NCBI GenBank assembly: GCA_902779785.1
Contig: CACZDC010000031.1
Coordinates: 1 to 40,318 of the forward strand
Length of the DNA stretch: 40,318 nucleotides
Reading direction: 5' to 3'
From: an uncultured Bacteroidia bacterium
GTDB taxonomy: Bacteria > Bacteroidota > Bacteroidia > Bacteroidales > UBA932
This document shows, piece after piece, positions 15,808 to 24,379 of the stretch. How positions within the stretch are numbered: position 1 is the stretch's first letter; each line of letters opens with the position of its first letter. Position numbers and translations under genes: made by a program. The notes under the pieces are model-generated. The model worked only from the letters and a program-made list of their open reading frames with translations. It ran no database searches and was not told where the DNA came from.

Positions 15808-16993
15808 AGTAATCCTCCGTCCCCACCGCGAAGAATCCATCCTGCGCCTGCATCCCTGGGTGTTTTCCGGCGCCATCGCTTCCATTGAAGGCAATCCTGC
15901 CGAAGGTGAACTCGTCGAAGTTCTGTCCTCAGAGCTGAAACCCCTAGCCGTCGGACACTACCAGATAGGCTCCATCGCCGTCCGGATTCTCAGCTTCACG
16001 GAGGATCCCACGCAGCCGGATTTCTGGGAAAAGATGCTTTCCAGAGCCCTGCAGCTGAGAAAATCCTTCGGACTTGAAGGCTCGGCCAATACCAATTGCT
16101 ACCGTCTTGTCCACGGGGAAGGCGATGGTTTGCCGGGACTGATTATCGATTATTACGACGGAGTCTGCGTGTTTCAGGCCCATTCCGCCGGTATGTTCCT
16201 CGCAAGGGAGGCGATATGCGAAGCCCTCAAAACTGTCTACGGCGACGCCCTCAAGGCCGTCTATGACAAGAGTTCGGGGACAGCGCCTTTCAAGGCCGGG
16301 CTGCCCCTTGCCGACGGCTACCTCTACCGTCGCCCGGGCTTTGACTCCGACGAGGCCGTAGTCCTTGAGAACGGGAATAAGTTTTATGTCAACTGGAACG
16401 AAGGCCAGAAGACCGGTTTCTTCCTCGACCAGAGGGAGAACAGATTGCGTGTCGGGAATCTTGCCAAGGGACGTAATGTGCTGAATCTCTTTTGCTATAC
16501 AGGCGGCTTCTCAATCTATGCTTTAGCAGGAGGCGCCCTCCACGTGGATTCTGTGGACAGTTCGAAACTGGCGATGGGGATGGTGGACAGGAACGTCGCT
16601 CTGAACGCTTTCGATCCTTCCGCCCACACTTCCTATACCGCCGACGCGATAGATTTCCTGAAATCGATTCCTAAAGGAAAGTATGACCTAATCATAGTCG
16701 ACCCGCCGGCATTCGCGAAGCATCGCGGCGCTTTGAAAAACGCCCTCAGGGCTTACCAGCGCCTAAATGAGGCCGCAATCTCAAAAGTGGCGCCCGGCGG
16801 TTTCGTGTTTACTTTCAGCTGTTCTCAGGTGGTGGACAAGGAAGCCTTCGCGCTTGCCGTGTTCTCCGCTGCTGCGGCGACGGGCCGGAGCGTCCGTATC
16901 CTGGACCGGCTGAACCAGCCCGCCGACCACGCCGTGAACATCTATCATCCTGAAGGCGAATACCTTAAAGGACTTCTTCTATATGTCGAATGA
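15800..16993 (+). CDS. Class I rRNA methyltransferase, RlmI family
   Basis: Closest in layout to RlmI, the 23S rRNA m5C1962 methyltransferase. An N-terminal PUA-like domain (about residues 1-80) and a central segment with GDGLPGLIIDYY are followed by the Rossmann methyltransferase domain with TGFFLDQRENR, VLNLFCYTGGFSIYA (SAM binding) and DPPAFAK. SCSQVV carries the candidate catalytic cysteine. I start at ATG 15800 (MNKVILRPHRE), overlapping the exonuclease stop, since the longer frame from 15740 adds 20 unrelated residues. A hairpin terminator follows immediately. Confidence 0.9.
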   Translation: MNKVILRPHREESILRLHPWVFSGAIASIEGNPAEGELVEVLSSELKPLAVGHYQIGSIAVRILSFTEDPTQPDFWEKMLSRALQLRKSFGLEGSANTNCYRLVHGEGDGLPGLIIDYYDGVCVFQAHSAGMFLAREAICEALKTVYGDALKAVYDKSSGTAPFKAGLPLADGYLYRRPGFDSDEAVVLENGNKFYVNWNEGQKTGFFLDQRENRLRVGNLAKGRNVLNLFCYTGGFSIYALAGGALHVDSVDSSKLAMGMVDRNVALNAFDPSAHTSYTADAIDFLKSIPKGKYDLIIVDPPAFAKHRGALKNALRAYQRLNEAAISKVAPGGFVFTFSCSQVVDKEAFALAVFSAAAATGRSVRILDRLNQPADHAVNIYHPEGEYLKGLLLYVE

Positions 16994-16994
16994 T

Positions 16995-17021
16995 AAAAGG
17001 CGACCTTGCGGGCCGCCTTTT
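16995..17021. terminator. Bidirectional terminator between rlmI-like gene and hpf
   Basis: AAAAGGCG (16995-17002) pairs with CGCCTTTT (17014-17021), with an 11-base GC-rich loop. A/T runs on both sides fit termination of both convergent transcripts. Confidence 0.82.
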
Positions 17022-17044
17022 GTAAATCAATATGTTCCGACGCA

Positions 17045-17335
17045 TCAGCGGTCGAATTTCTTCTCCTTGTAGCGGATGATTTTCTCCTTCATCGCATCGA
17101 CGGCCTCCGTAATGGCCTCCTCGAAAGTACGGGCGCTGCGCTCGATCACGAGTTCCTGGCCGGGGATGTGGGTTTGAATCTTGGCTTTCTTGTTCTCGGC
17201 ATCCGGGAGGAGGGAGAGAACGACATCGATGTCTCCGAGATTGTCGAAGAACTTTTCGATTTTTTCTACTTTCTTCTGGACGAAATCGAGCAGCTTCTGG
17301 TCTGCGTCGAATTTCAAGGACTTCACGTTAATCAT
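17045..17335 (-). CDS. hpf: Ribosome hibernation promoting factor, short form
   Basis: A 96-residue HPF/YfiA-family protein that would bind the 30S decoding region and inactivate ribosomes under starvation. It has the typical beta-alpha start INVKSLKFDADQKLLDFVQKKV, then IERSARTFEEAITEAVDAMKEKI and a basic tail. There is no long C-terminal dimerisation domain. I start at the ATG 17335, not the earlier in-frame codon, because MINVKSLKF is the family N-terminus. The start overlaps the xerC stop by 8 bases, so the two are co-transcribed, an arrangement I have seen described for Bacteroidota. Confidence 0.92.
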   Translation of the reverse strand: MINVKSLKFDADQKLLDFVQKKVEKIEKFFDNLGDIDVVLSLLPDAENKKAKIQTHIPGQELVIERSARTFEEAITEAVDAMKEKIIRYKEKKFDR

Positions 17336-18278
17336 CTTTATTACTTTTTTGTGCCCTTGGATGGGCGGTGTCATATACTTTCTTAAGGCGGGCGACCGTG
17401 TTGTGCGTATAAACCTGCGTCGCGGCCAGGGAACTGTGCCCGAGCATCTGCTTTATGGCATTCAGGTCGGCCCCTTCCTCCAGCAGTTCGGTCGCCAGGG
17501 TGTGTCTCAAGACGTGGGGCGAGACTTTCCCCGTGATCCCGAAACCGTCTCCAAGCTCCGTTTTCACGGCCCTGTCGACATAGACCGGATACAGCGGACG
17601 GCCTTTTAGCGTTGCAAGCAGGCGTTCACTCTCCACTCCCATAGCCTTTGCCGCATCCAAATATAAGCAAATTTCCTGACAAAGTGAAGGGAGAATAGGA
17701 ATTTCTCTCATTTTGTCTCCTTTTCCGTGGACGGTCAGTGTCAGGCGCTCGCGGCTGAAGTGCTTCTTCTCCAGGCTGATAAGTTCCGCACGGCGGATTC
17801 CGGTAGTGCCCAATATGCTGATTATAAGCCGTCTGAGACGTCTTTCATAAAGTTCTACACCCAGTTTCGAGCCCGGCCCTGCGCTGAGAAGCAGCGCCAG
17901 TTCATCTTCTCCTTCCGCGTGCTCGCTTGCCTTGAAATAGGCGTCCATAGATTCCTTTTTATAGAACTCCGGCAGCCTCTTTTCTTTTTTGGGCCTTCTG
18001 ACTCTCTTGACGGGATTGTCTTTCAGAACGCCCTCCTGGACCAGGAAGCGGCAGTAACTGCTGAGCGCAGACAGTTGCTGGTGGACGGTCCTCGGCTTGA
18101 GGCTTTCCATCATAAATGCCTCATATTCACGTATGTCCGAAATCGTAAAGACCTCGGCGGAGAGACTTCCCTTGTGCTCCTCAAAGCGTTTCAGCGCGTC
18201 CTCGTAGATGGCCACGGTCCGCGCGGAATACCTCCTGATATCCCTCAGATACGATATGAACTGCTCTTTATGATCCAT
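17328..18278 (-). CDS. xerC: Tyrosine recombinase XerC
   Basis: A 316-residue site-specific recombinase, most likely one half of the XerC/XerD pair that resolves chromosome dimers at dif. It has the N-terminal SAM-like DNA-binding domain (about 1-90) and the catalytic domain with Arg163 (TGIRRAELI), Lys186 (HGKGDK), His255 and Arg258 (SPHVLRHTLATELL), His281 (LGHSSLAATQVYTH) and the nucleophile Tyr290. A 26-residue tail extends past the tyrosine. No mobile genes or attachment site lie beside it, so an integrase role is unlikely. Its 5' leader is occupied almost entirely by the repeat element at 18288-18407, ending 9 bases before the ATG. Confidence 0.92.
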   Translation of the reverse strand: MDHKEQFISYLRDIRRYSARTVAIYEDALKRFEEHKGSLSAEVFTISDIREYEAFMMESLKPRTVHQQLSALSSYCRFLVQEGVLKDNPVKRVRRPKKEKRLPEFYKKESMDAYFKASEHAEGEDELALLLSAGPGSKLGVELYERRLRRLIISILGTTGIRRAELISLEKKHFSRERLTLTVHGKGDKMREIPILPSLCQEICLYLDAAKAMGVESERLLATLKGRPLYPVYVDRAVKTELGDGFGITGKVSPHVLRHTLATELLEEGADLNAIKQMLGHSSLAATQVYTHNTVARLKKVYDTAHPRAQKSNKDD

Positions 18279-18287
18279 CGGTTATTG

Positions 18288-18407
18288 GAATAGACGTGGT
18301 CATTTGCTGACCGTCTCACTTCGTTCGACCCCTCCCAACCAAGTTGGGCCCCTCCCTCTTACGGGGCCGAGGGTGGCCACGGGTCCTGCAAATGACCACG
18401 TCTATTC
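18288..18407 (-). repeat. Dispersed hairpin element, copy B, in the xerC leader
   Basis: A perfect 20-bp inverted repeat (18288-18307 and 18388-18407, outer ends GAATAGACGT/ACGTCTATTC) encloses an 80-bp core whose reverse complement matches the core at 8124-8206. CCCGTGGCCACCCTCGGCC, CGTAAGAGGGAGGGGCCC and GGGAGGGGTCG are shared. The internal hairpin at 18334-18348 is CCCAAC/GTTGGG with loop CAA, where copy A has a different, longer but also perfectly paired stem. The arms are unrelated to copy A. Both copies read in the same direction as the gene they affect. A short TTGG/CCAA pairing continues beyond the arms after a small offset. Confidence 0.88.
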
Positions 18408-18412
18408 TCCTC

Positions 18413-18420
18413 CAAATATA
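18413..18420 (-). promoter_or_regulatory. -7 promoter box for xerC-hpf, abutting the repeat element
   Basis: TATATTTG on the - strand ends 5 bases before the element. Transcription would begin at about the first base of the element's arm, making the element the whole leader except the last 9 bases. No clear -33 TTG. Confidence 0.5.
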
Positions 18421-18443
18421 AAGATAATTTGCGAAAAAAAGAT

Positions 18444-18451
18444 TATATTTG
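18444..18451 (+). promoter_or_regulatory. -7 promoter box giving a leaderless mRNA
   Basis: TATATTTG ends 7 bases before ATG 18459, so the transcript probably starts at or one base before the start codon. A TTG at 18429-18431 is too close (12 bases) to be a standard -33. Confidence 0.55.
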
Positions 18452-18458
18452 TAAAGTT

Positions 18459-18860
18459 ATGCAGACGGATATGTTATGGGACCCGCTGAGACGCAAAAGC
18501 GTCAAGGCCACCCCCGAAGAGGAGGTGCGCCAGTGGTTCATTTCGGCGGTTCTGCATCAGGGGATGAAGGTTCCCGAGCATATGATGGGCAGCGAAGTGC
18601 CTCTCAAGCAAGGCCAGAAGGATTTCAGGGCCGACATCGTTGTCTATGACCGCAGCGCCGCCCCCCTTATGATAGTCGAGTGCAAGAGGCCGGATGTGGC
18701 GTTGGACCAGGAAGTCATAGACCAGGCCATTCGCTATAACAATGTTCTGAACGTCAAGTATATAGCAATCACGAACGGAGCCAAGACCTTTATGTTCCGA
18801 AGGGACGGGGAGGGCTTCGTCTATATGGAAAGGGCGCCGCTGTGGGAGGAAATGCTATGA
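18459..18860 (+). CDS. Stand-alone HsdR N-terminal-like nuclease domain protein
   Basis: A 133-residue protein matching the type I restriction enzyme R subunit N-terminal domain (HSDR_N_2). It carries a PD-(D/E)xK-like core: DIVVYD near residue 61, then MIVECKRP near residue 75. The rest follows the same fold (VIDQAIRYNNVLNVKYIAITNG). No helicase, HsdM or HsdS gene is nearby, so it is not a restriction system. Its place at the head of a cca-holA operon suggests a housekeeping nucleic-acid role, which is inference. ATG 18459 is chosen because the promoter box lies 7 bases upstream. Its stop overlaps the next start as ATGA. Confidence 0.82.
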   Translation: MQTDMLWDPLRRKSVKATPEEEVRQWFISAVLHQGMKVPEHMMGSEVPLKQGQKDFRADIVVYDRSAAPLMIVECKRPDVALDQEVIDQAIRYNNVLNVKYIAITNGAKTFMFRRDGEGFVYMERAPLWEEML

Positions 18861-20302
18861 CCATACTGGAAGGCTTCCTGGACCATCCCGTGTTCCGCCT
18901 TGTAAGCGACGTGGCCGCAGAACTGAATCTTAGGGCCTTCGTCATCGGCGGCTATGTGCGGGACTGTTTTCTTGGCCGGCCGAACAATGACATAGACATA
19001 GTCGTCGAGGGAAGCGGCATAGCCCTTGCCGAGGCCGTGGCCGCAAAAGTGAAGACCAACGTCTCGGTGTTCAAGAACTTCGGCACTGCTATGCTCCATT
19101 ACAAGGGCATAGAGGTCGAATTCGTCGGCGCCAGGAAAGAATCCTACCGGGCCGAAAGCCGCAAGCCCATAGTCGAGGACGGAACTCTCGAAGAGGACCA
19201 GCTGAGAAGGGATTTTACCATCAATGCAATGGCCCTGAGCCTCTGCAAGGATGATTTCGGAGCCCTGGTGGACCCTTTCGGCGGAGTCCGGGACCTTGAC
19301 GCCGGGATAATGAAAACTCCACTGGATCCGGTCCGGACCTTTTCCGACGACCCACTGAGGATGCTTCGCGGCATACGTTTCGTCTCGCAGCTCTCGACCC
19401 CTGACCATCCCTTCAGCCTCGTCCCCGAAGCCCTGGATGCGGTGCGGAAGATGACGGACAGGATGAGTATCCTCTCCAAGGAAAGGATAGTCGAAGAATT
19501 GGACAAGATGCTGCTCAGTCCCAAACCGTCCATAGCCTTCCGTCTTCTCGACGAGACCGGCCTTCTGGAAGCCATTCTCCCGGAAATCGCCCGCCTGAAG
19601 GGCACTGAGACCGTGGACGGCTGCGGCCATAAGGAGAACTTCTCCCATACCATAAAAGTCGTGGACAACGTAGCCGAAGCCGAGCGTGAACTTGGCCGCG
19701 AGCCTGATCTCTGGCTGCGTTGGGCGGCACTTCTCCACGATGTCGGCAAGCCTGCATCGAAACGTTTCGTCCCGGGCCAGGGTTGGACCTTCCACGGCCA
19801 CGAAGTGATAGGGGAAAGGATGGTCCCGAAGATTTTCACGCGCCTCAAACTGCCCCAGAACGAAAAGATGAAATATGTCCAGAAGCTTGTGGGGCTGCAT
19901 CTGAGGCCGATCGCCCTAGTCGACGACGAGGTCACGGATTCCGCTGTCCGCCGGCTTCTTTTCGACGCCGGGGACGACGTGGAGGACCTTATGCTGCTCT
20001 GCAACGCGGACATCACCTCCAAGAATCCCGCGAAGATCGAACGCCTGCGCCGCAATTTCGAAGAGGTCAGGCGGAAGATGGTCGAGGTTGAAGAAAAGGA
20101 TGCCATCCGCAACTGGAAAAACCCCATCAGCGGGGACTACATAATGCAGGTCTTCGGAATAGAGCCCTGCAACACGATAGGACAGCTTAAAGAAATGGTC
20201 AAGGAGGCGGTGCTGGACGGAGTGATTGAAAACAGCTTCGAGGCCGCCGACCGCTTTATGCGAGAAAGGGCCGCGGAAATTGGTCTGAAACCTGTGGAAT
20301 GA
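18857..20302 (+). CDS. CCA tRNA nucleotidyltransferase with HD domain
   Basis: A class II polynucleotide adenylyltransferase-family enzyme, 481 residues, that would build or repair the CCA end of tRNAs. The nucleotidyltransferase head shows GGYVRDCFLGRPNNDIDIV (GG 31-32, RD 35-36, catalytic D45 and D47), RRDFTINAMAL and DPLRMLRGIRFVSQL. A C-terminal HD domain has LLHDVGKP and FHGHEVIGERM. A poly(A) polymerase role cannot be excluded from sequence. The ATG at 18857 overlaps the preceding stop; GGGAGGAA lies 6 bases upstream. The earlier in-frame GTG at 18842 is less likely. Confidence 0.93.
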   Translation: MTILEGFLDHPVFRLVSDVAAELNLRAFVIGGYVRDCFLGRPNNDIDIVVEGSGIALAEAVAAKVKTNVSVFKNFGTAMLHYKGIEVEFVGARKESYRAESRKPIVEDGTLEEDQLRRDFTINAMALSLCKDDFGALVDPFGGVRDLDAGIMKTPLDPVRTFSDDPLRMLRGIRFVSQLSTPDHPFSLVPEALDAVRKMTDRMSILSKERIVEELDKMLLSPKPSIAFRLLDETGLLEAILPEIARLKGTETVDGCGHKENFSHTIKVVDNVAEAERELGREPDLWLRWAALLHDVGKPASKRFVPGQGWTFHGHEVIGERMVPKIFTRLKLPQNEKMKYVQKLVGLHLRPIALVDDEVTDSAVRRLLFDAGDDVEDLMLLCNADITSKNPAKIERLRRNFEEVRRKMVEVEEKDAIRNWKNPISGDYIMQVFGIEPCNTIGQLKEMVKEAVLDGVIENSFEAADRFMRERAAEIGLKPVE

Positions 20303-20303
20303 T

Positions 20304-21344
20304 ATGGCGAAGAAGAGTTACATAGAGACTGACAGGCAGGTGGCCGGAATCCTGGACAATGTGAAAGCCGGGCGCTTCAAACCCATATATCTCCTGATGG
20401 GCGAGGAACCTTATTATCCGGATCTTGTATGCAATGCCATACTCGACAACTGCCTGCAGGAGTGGGAGAAAGACTTCAACGAGACCGTCTGCTACGGGGC
20501 GGATGTGACTGCAGAACAGGTGATTACGGCCGCAAGGCGCTTCCCGATGATGGCCGAGCGGCAGCTTGTCGTAGTCAAGGAAGCCCAGGCTATGAAGGAT
20601 ATCGAGGAACTCGCTCTCTACTGCGACAATCCTCTTGACACAACGGTCCTGGTCGTCCTTCTCCACGGCGCCAAAGTCGACGAAAGGAGGGCCTTCTACA
20701 AGAGCGTCCTCAAGCGTGGGGAAGTGGTCAACTCATTGAGCCTGAGGGATTATGAAGTCAACCAGTGGATAGAGAACTACTATCGCGGCAGGGGACTGAC
20801 GATTGACCCTGAGGCCGCGAGGCTCCTTACCGAACACGCCGGCACCGACCTTGGCAAAATAGTCGTAGAGACGGACAAGATGCTCAAAAACCTTCCCGAG
20901 GGGACAAGCGAGATCCACGTAGCCGACATCGAGAAGAATGTCGGCCTCAGCCGCCAGTTCAGCATCTTCGAACTGACCAGGAATCTTTCCCTCCGGAACG
21001 CTCCGGCTGCCGTCAGGGTCGCGACTTATATCGCCAGGGCGCCGAAATTCTTCCTTCCGCCCTCCCTCAGCGCCCTGTTCCTTCATTTCTACCGCATACT
21101 GAAATACGAAGCCGCGATGATGAAGGGACCCGTGGACAATGCCTCCAAGGCAAAGATCCTCGGGGTGAATCCATACTTTTTCGGAGAATACGACACGGCT
21201 GCAAGGAATTATCCGCTTCCAAAGTGCAGCCGCGCCATATCCCTCATAAAGGAATATGATTTCAAGGCCAAAGGAGGAGACGCCGGAGAAGCCTCGCCGG
21301 AAGAACTTCTCGTAGAACTCGTAACAAAACTGCTTAACATATAA
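20304..21344 (+). CDS. holA: DNA polymerase III subunit delta
   Basis: HolA is the clamp-loader subunit that opens the beta clamp. The 346-residue protein has the family start with KPIYLLMGEEPYYPDLV, then VVVKEAQAMKDIEELALY, FYKSVLKRGEVV, the LTEHAGTDLGKIVVETDKM helix region and a C-terminal collar domain with SRQFSIFELTRNLSLRN. There is no Walker motif, as expected for delta. It starts one base after the cca stop and its own stop overlaps the ABC ATPase start (TAATG), so it is mid-operon. Confidence 0.93.
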   Translation: MAKKSYIETDRQVAGILDNVKAGRFKPIYLLMGEEPYYPDLVCNAILDNCLQEWEKDFNETVCYGADVTAEQVITAARRFPMMAERQLVVVKEAQAMKDIEELALYCDNPLDTTVLVVLLHGAKVDERRAFYKSVLKRGEVVNSLSLRDYEVNQWIENYYRGRGLTIDPEAARLLTEHAGTDLGKIVVETDKMLKNLPEGTSEIHVADIEKNVGLSRQFSIFELTRNLSLRNAPAAVRVATYIARAPKFFLPPSLSALFLHFYRILKYEAAMMKGPVDNASKAKILGVNPYFFGEYDTAARNYPLPKCSRAISLIKEYDFKAKGGDAGEASPEELLVELVTKLLNI

Positions 21345-22195
21345 TGTCAATCATCACAATTGAAAACGTATCCAAGTCCTTCGGTGAAAAAATCGCCCTG
21401 GAGAACATCTCCCTCGAAATTCCCGAAGGCAAGATTTTCGGCCTCCTTGGACCTAACGGGGCCGGAAAATCCACGCTGATACGGATAATCAACCGTATCA
21501 CCATCGCATCGGAGGGCCGGGTCCTCTTCAACGGTCATCCCATCAGCGAAGAAGACGTCGCCCGCATCGGCTATCTCCCCGAAGAGCGCGGCCTCTACCG
21601 CAAGATGAAAGTAGGGGAGCAGGCTATGTACCTCGCCCAGCTCAAGGGTATGAGCGCCTCCGAAGCCGCCCGCGAACTGAAATCCTGGTTCGTCAAATTC
21701 GGCATCCAGGACTGGTGGAACAAGAAAGTCGAGGAACTTTCCAAGGGAATGGCCCAGAAACTCCAGTTCATCACCACCGTGGTCCACAAACCCTCGCTGA
21801 TGATACTGGACGAGCCTTTCTCCGGCTTCGACCCGGTCAATGCCGAACTGATCCGCAGTGAAATACTCAATCTGAAAAAGGACGGAGCCACCATTATCCT
21901 TTCGACTCACAATATGGAGTCGGTCGAAGAACTCTGCGACAACATAGCCCTTATCAACAAGGCCCATCTCGTGGTCACCGGTGGGACGGATGAAATCCGC
22001 CGCCGTTTCGGCGAGGACAATGTGGAACTCGAGTATACCGAAGGCGGGATACGCCGGACCGACGTGGTCGCCGCCGCAGCGGTTAACGAGCGTCTTTCGG
22101 AACTTATCGCCAAAGGGCTGAGAATCAATTCTCTGCGTGAGCTTGTTCCCAGAATGAACGACATTTTCATCAAACTTGTAACGGAGGAGGAGTAA
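21344..22195 (+). CDS. ABC transporter ATP-binding protein (NatA-like exporter)
   Basis: A 283-residue ATPase with all ABC motifs: Walker A GPNGAGKST (residues 36-44), signature LSKGMAQ (132-138), Walker B LMILDEP (152-158) and H-loop STHNME. A C-terminal extension of about 70 residues follows, as in the NatA/CcmA-type export ATPases with ABC-2 permeases. It pairs with the permease starting 4 bases after its stop. The exported substrate (sodium, drug or lipid) is not shown by sequence. Confidence 0.93.
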   Translation: MSIITIENVSKSFGEKIALENISLEIPEGKIFGLLGPNGAGKSTLIRIINRITIASEGRVLFNGHPISEEDVARIGYLPEERGLYRKMKVGEQAMYLAQLKGMSASEAARELKSWFVKFGIQDWWNKKVEELSKGMAQKLQFITTVVHKPSLMILDEPFSGFDPVNAELIRSEILNLKKDGATIILSTHNMESVEELCDNIALINKAHLVVTGGTDEIRRRFGEDNVELEYTEGGIRRTDVVAAAAVNERLSELIAKGLRINSLRELVPRMNDIFIKLVTEEE

Positions 22196-22198
22196 GTT

Positions 22199-23581
22199 AT
22201 GAATCTAAAGAAACTCGGCATAATCATCAGCCGCGAATACCGCAACAAGGTCCAGAAGAAATCCTTCATAATCATAACCTTCCTTGCGCCAATCCTTTTT
22301 GCGGCCATCGCCATCCTGCCTTCCGTCATAATGATGGGGACCAAGGAGGAGGCCAAGAAAGTCGGCGTCCTTGACGCTTCCGGAATTGTCCTGCCCTATC
22401 TGACCGACAACGAAGTGACTCAGTATCTGGACCTTGGCAGCGTCCCGGCGGATTCCGTCAAGGCCGATATGAAATCCTACGGGGTAGATATTCTCCTGAC
22501 CATATCGCCCATCGACAGCGCCAGCCGTTCGCTTAGCGCCGACTGCTTCTCCGAGAAGCCCATAGGAATGGACACTGGCTCGCTTATCGAGGACCGCATC
22601 AACGACGCGGTCGAGGCCTGGAGGATAGAGGACTACGGGGTGGACAACCTCAAGGAAATGCTGGACGGAGTGAAGTCCAACGTGAAGCTCCACAGTTATA
22701 CCATCGATGCCTCCGGCAAGGAAACAATCACTGAATCAGGCATTTATATGGCCATATCGATGATACTCGGAATGGCCATATACCTCTTTATCACGCTCTT
22801 CTCCGCTATGGTGATGTCCTCGGTTATCGAGGAAAAGAGTTCCAGGGTCGTCGAGGTCCTGGTCTCTTCGGTCAAGGCGACTGAACTGATGTTCGGAAAG
22901 ATCATCGGCGTGGCCCTTGTGGCCATCACCCAGTTCCTGCTGTGGATAGTCCTGACAGGAATCATAGTCGGAGTCGCCGGCGGCATCATCGGTATGGACA
23001 AACTCGCCAGCCTCGGAGAGCAGAGCGTCGAGGTCACGGATATGGGCGTACATCCTGCCGGAATGGACATCGAAGGACTTGCGGCTGTTGCCGATACCAC
23101 TGCTGCTGCTCCAGGAGAACCGAGCGGTATGGAAGTGATACTCAGCACTATAGGCAACCTCAATTTCACCGAGATACTGGTCTCCTTCATCTTCTTCTTC
23201 ATCTTCGGATACCTGCTTTACGCCTCGCTCTTCGCGGCCATAGGCTCAGCCGTGGAGAACGAAGGAGACTCCAACCAGCTCCAGCTTCCGGTCACGATTC
23301 CGCTGTTGCTGGGCTTCTTCGTTGCCCTCTACGCCTTCAAGGCCCCGGACAGTTCGCTGGTCTTCTGGTTCTCGATGATTCCTTTCACTTCGCCCATCGT
23401 GATGCTTGCCCGCATTCCCTTCGGCGTCGCGAGCTGGGAACTCATCCTGTCCATTGTGATCCTGATTCTGACCTTCTTCGCCTGCGCCTGGGCCTCGGCC
23501 AAGATCTACAAGGTCGGAATCCTGATGTACGGCAAGAAGAGCACTTTCTCTGACTTATGGAAATGGTTAAAACAAAAATAA
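22199..23581 (+). CDS. ABC-2 type permease (NatB-like)
   Basis: A 460-residue membrane protein with one N-terminal helix (about 20-45), an extracytoplasmic domain of about 140 residues, and a C-terminal block of five or six helices beginning near GIYMAISMILGMAIYLFITLF. VIEEKSSRVVEVLVSSV is the conserved cytoplasmic loop of this permease family. A loop rich in Ala, Pro and acidic residues separates two of the helices. With the upstream ATPase it forms an exporter. The ligand is unknown. Confidence 0.92.
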   Translation: MNLKKLGIIISREYRNKVQKKSFIIITFLAPILFAAIAILPSVIMMGTKEEAKKVGVLDASGIVLPYLTDNEVTQYLDLGSVPADSVKADMKSYGVDILLTISPIDSASRSLSADCFSEKPIGMDTGSLIEDRINDAVEAWRIEDYGVDNLKEMLDGVKSNVKLHSYTIDASGKETITESGIYMAISMILGMAIYLFITLFSAMVMSSVIEEKSSRVVEVLVSSVKATELMFGKIIGVALVAITQFLLWIVLTGIIVGVAGGIIGMDKLASLGEQSVEVTDMGVHPAGMDIEGLAAVADTTAAAPGEPSGMEVILSTIGNLNFTEILVSFIFFFIFGYLLYASLFAAIGSAVENEGDSNQLQLPVTIPLLLGFFVALYAFKAPDSSLVFWFSMIPFTSPIVMLARIPFGVASWELILSIVILILTFFACAWASAKIYKVGILMYGKKSTFSDLWKWLKQK

Positions 23582-23588
23582 TTAGCCT

Positions 23589-24376
23589 ATGAAAAGAATT
23601 TATGAATGCATCCTGTGGGCAATAGAGATTGCCCTTATTGCCCTCGCTTTCTGCAGCTCACGCGAGAGCGGGCCGCAAATCAGCTGGAGGCGTGTCCTTA
23701 TGGACGGCAGCCGCACCGGAGTGGCGAGCCTTGCCGTCGACAATTTGGACGGGACCCTCGGCACTTTCAATGGTGAGGAGTACATCTCCCCGAACGGAAC
23801 TCATTTCACCGACGGCGCGACTCCCAAGGCTGCGGCCCTGCTTCGTGACGCGCAGCCTTCGATGGCCAGACTTAAGGAAATCGTAGGTCACAGCGCCTCC
23901 GAACTGGACAATCCCAGGGACGAATGCGACCTTCCCCTCGGCAATCTCATCGTGGATATGATCCGCAAGGGAGCATCCGAGTATTTCCGCACTCCGGTCG
24001 ACGTAGGCCTGCTCAACTACGGCGGAATCCGCATCCCCCTGCCCAAGGGAGTAATCTCAAGCGTCTCTTCGACCAGCTCGCCAAGACCGATGCCTTTATG
24101 GCCGTCAGCGGCGTCAAGGTCCACGTCAAGAACCACGAGATCACCGAACTGCTGATAGGCGGCAAACCTCTGGATGAGAAAAAGGTCTATACCCTCGCGA
24201 CCCTGGACTTCCTGCTTGACGGCGGCGACGGCGTCGCGGTAGGTGCCCTCGCCGACGATGTGAAGCTTTCCCGCAAGCTCATCAGGGAGACTGTCCTGGA
24301 GCAGGTCCGCAAATGCGAAGCTGCCGGCCAGGTCCTGGACGGAAAGAAAGACGGACGAGTAATTATGGAGGACTAA
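23589..24376 (+). pseudogene. 5'-nucleotidase C-terminal domain gene, internally deleted and frameshifted
   Basis: Reading from ATG 23589 gives a signal-like start (ILWAIEIALIALAFC) and the first half of a 5_nucleotid_C domain (PLGNLIVDMIRKG, VDVGLLNYGGIRIPLPKGVI). At about 24050-24060 the homology jumps to another frame (NLKRLFDQLAKTDAFMAVSGVKV to GRVIMED, stop 24376). The original frame runs on as nonsense to 24155. The segment normally lying between GxI and LKRLF, about 20-25 residues including the conserved P-F-x-N stretch, is missing, so a deletion of 3n+1 bases explains both facts. The neighbouring gene at 24380 encodes the matching metallophosphoesterase half, as two-gene 5'-nucleotidases are common in Bacteroidota. 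An assembly error is the main alternative. Confidence 0.8.
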
Positions 24377-24379
24377 ACG

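Noticed and set aside
17328-18278. Integrase of a mobile element or genomic island
   Set aside because: The protein has the XerC layout, is followed by hpf, and no attachment-site duplication or mobility genes flank it.
18459-18860. Restriction-modification system
   Set aside because: Only the N-terminal nuclease-like domain is present; no helicase, methylase or specificity subunit nearby.
18821-20127. Two long - strand frames (359 and 327 codons) opposite the CCA nucleotidyltransferase
   Set aside because: Shadows of a well-supported gene; the sequences are Ser/Arg- or His-rich without homology.
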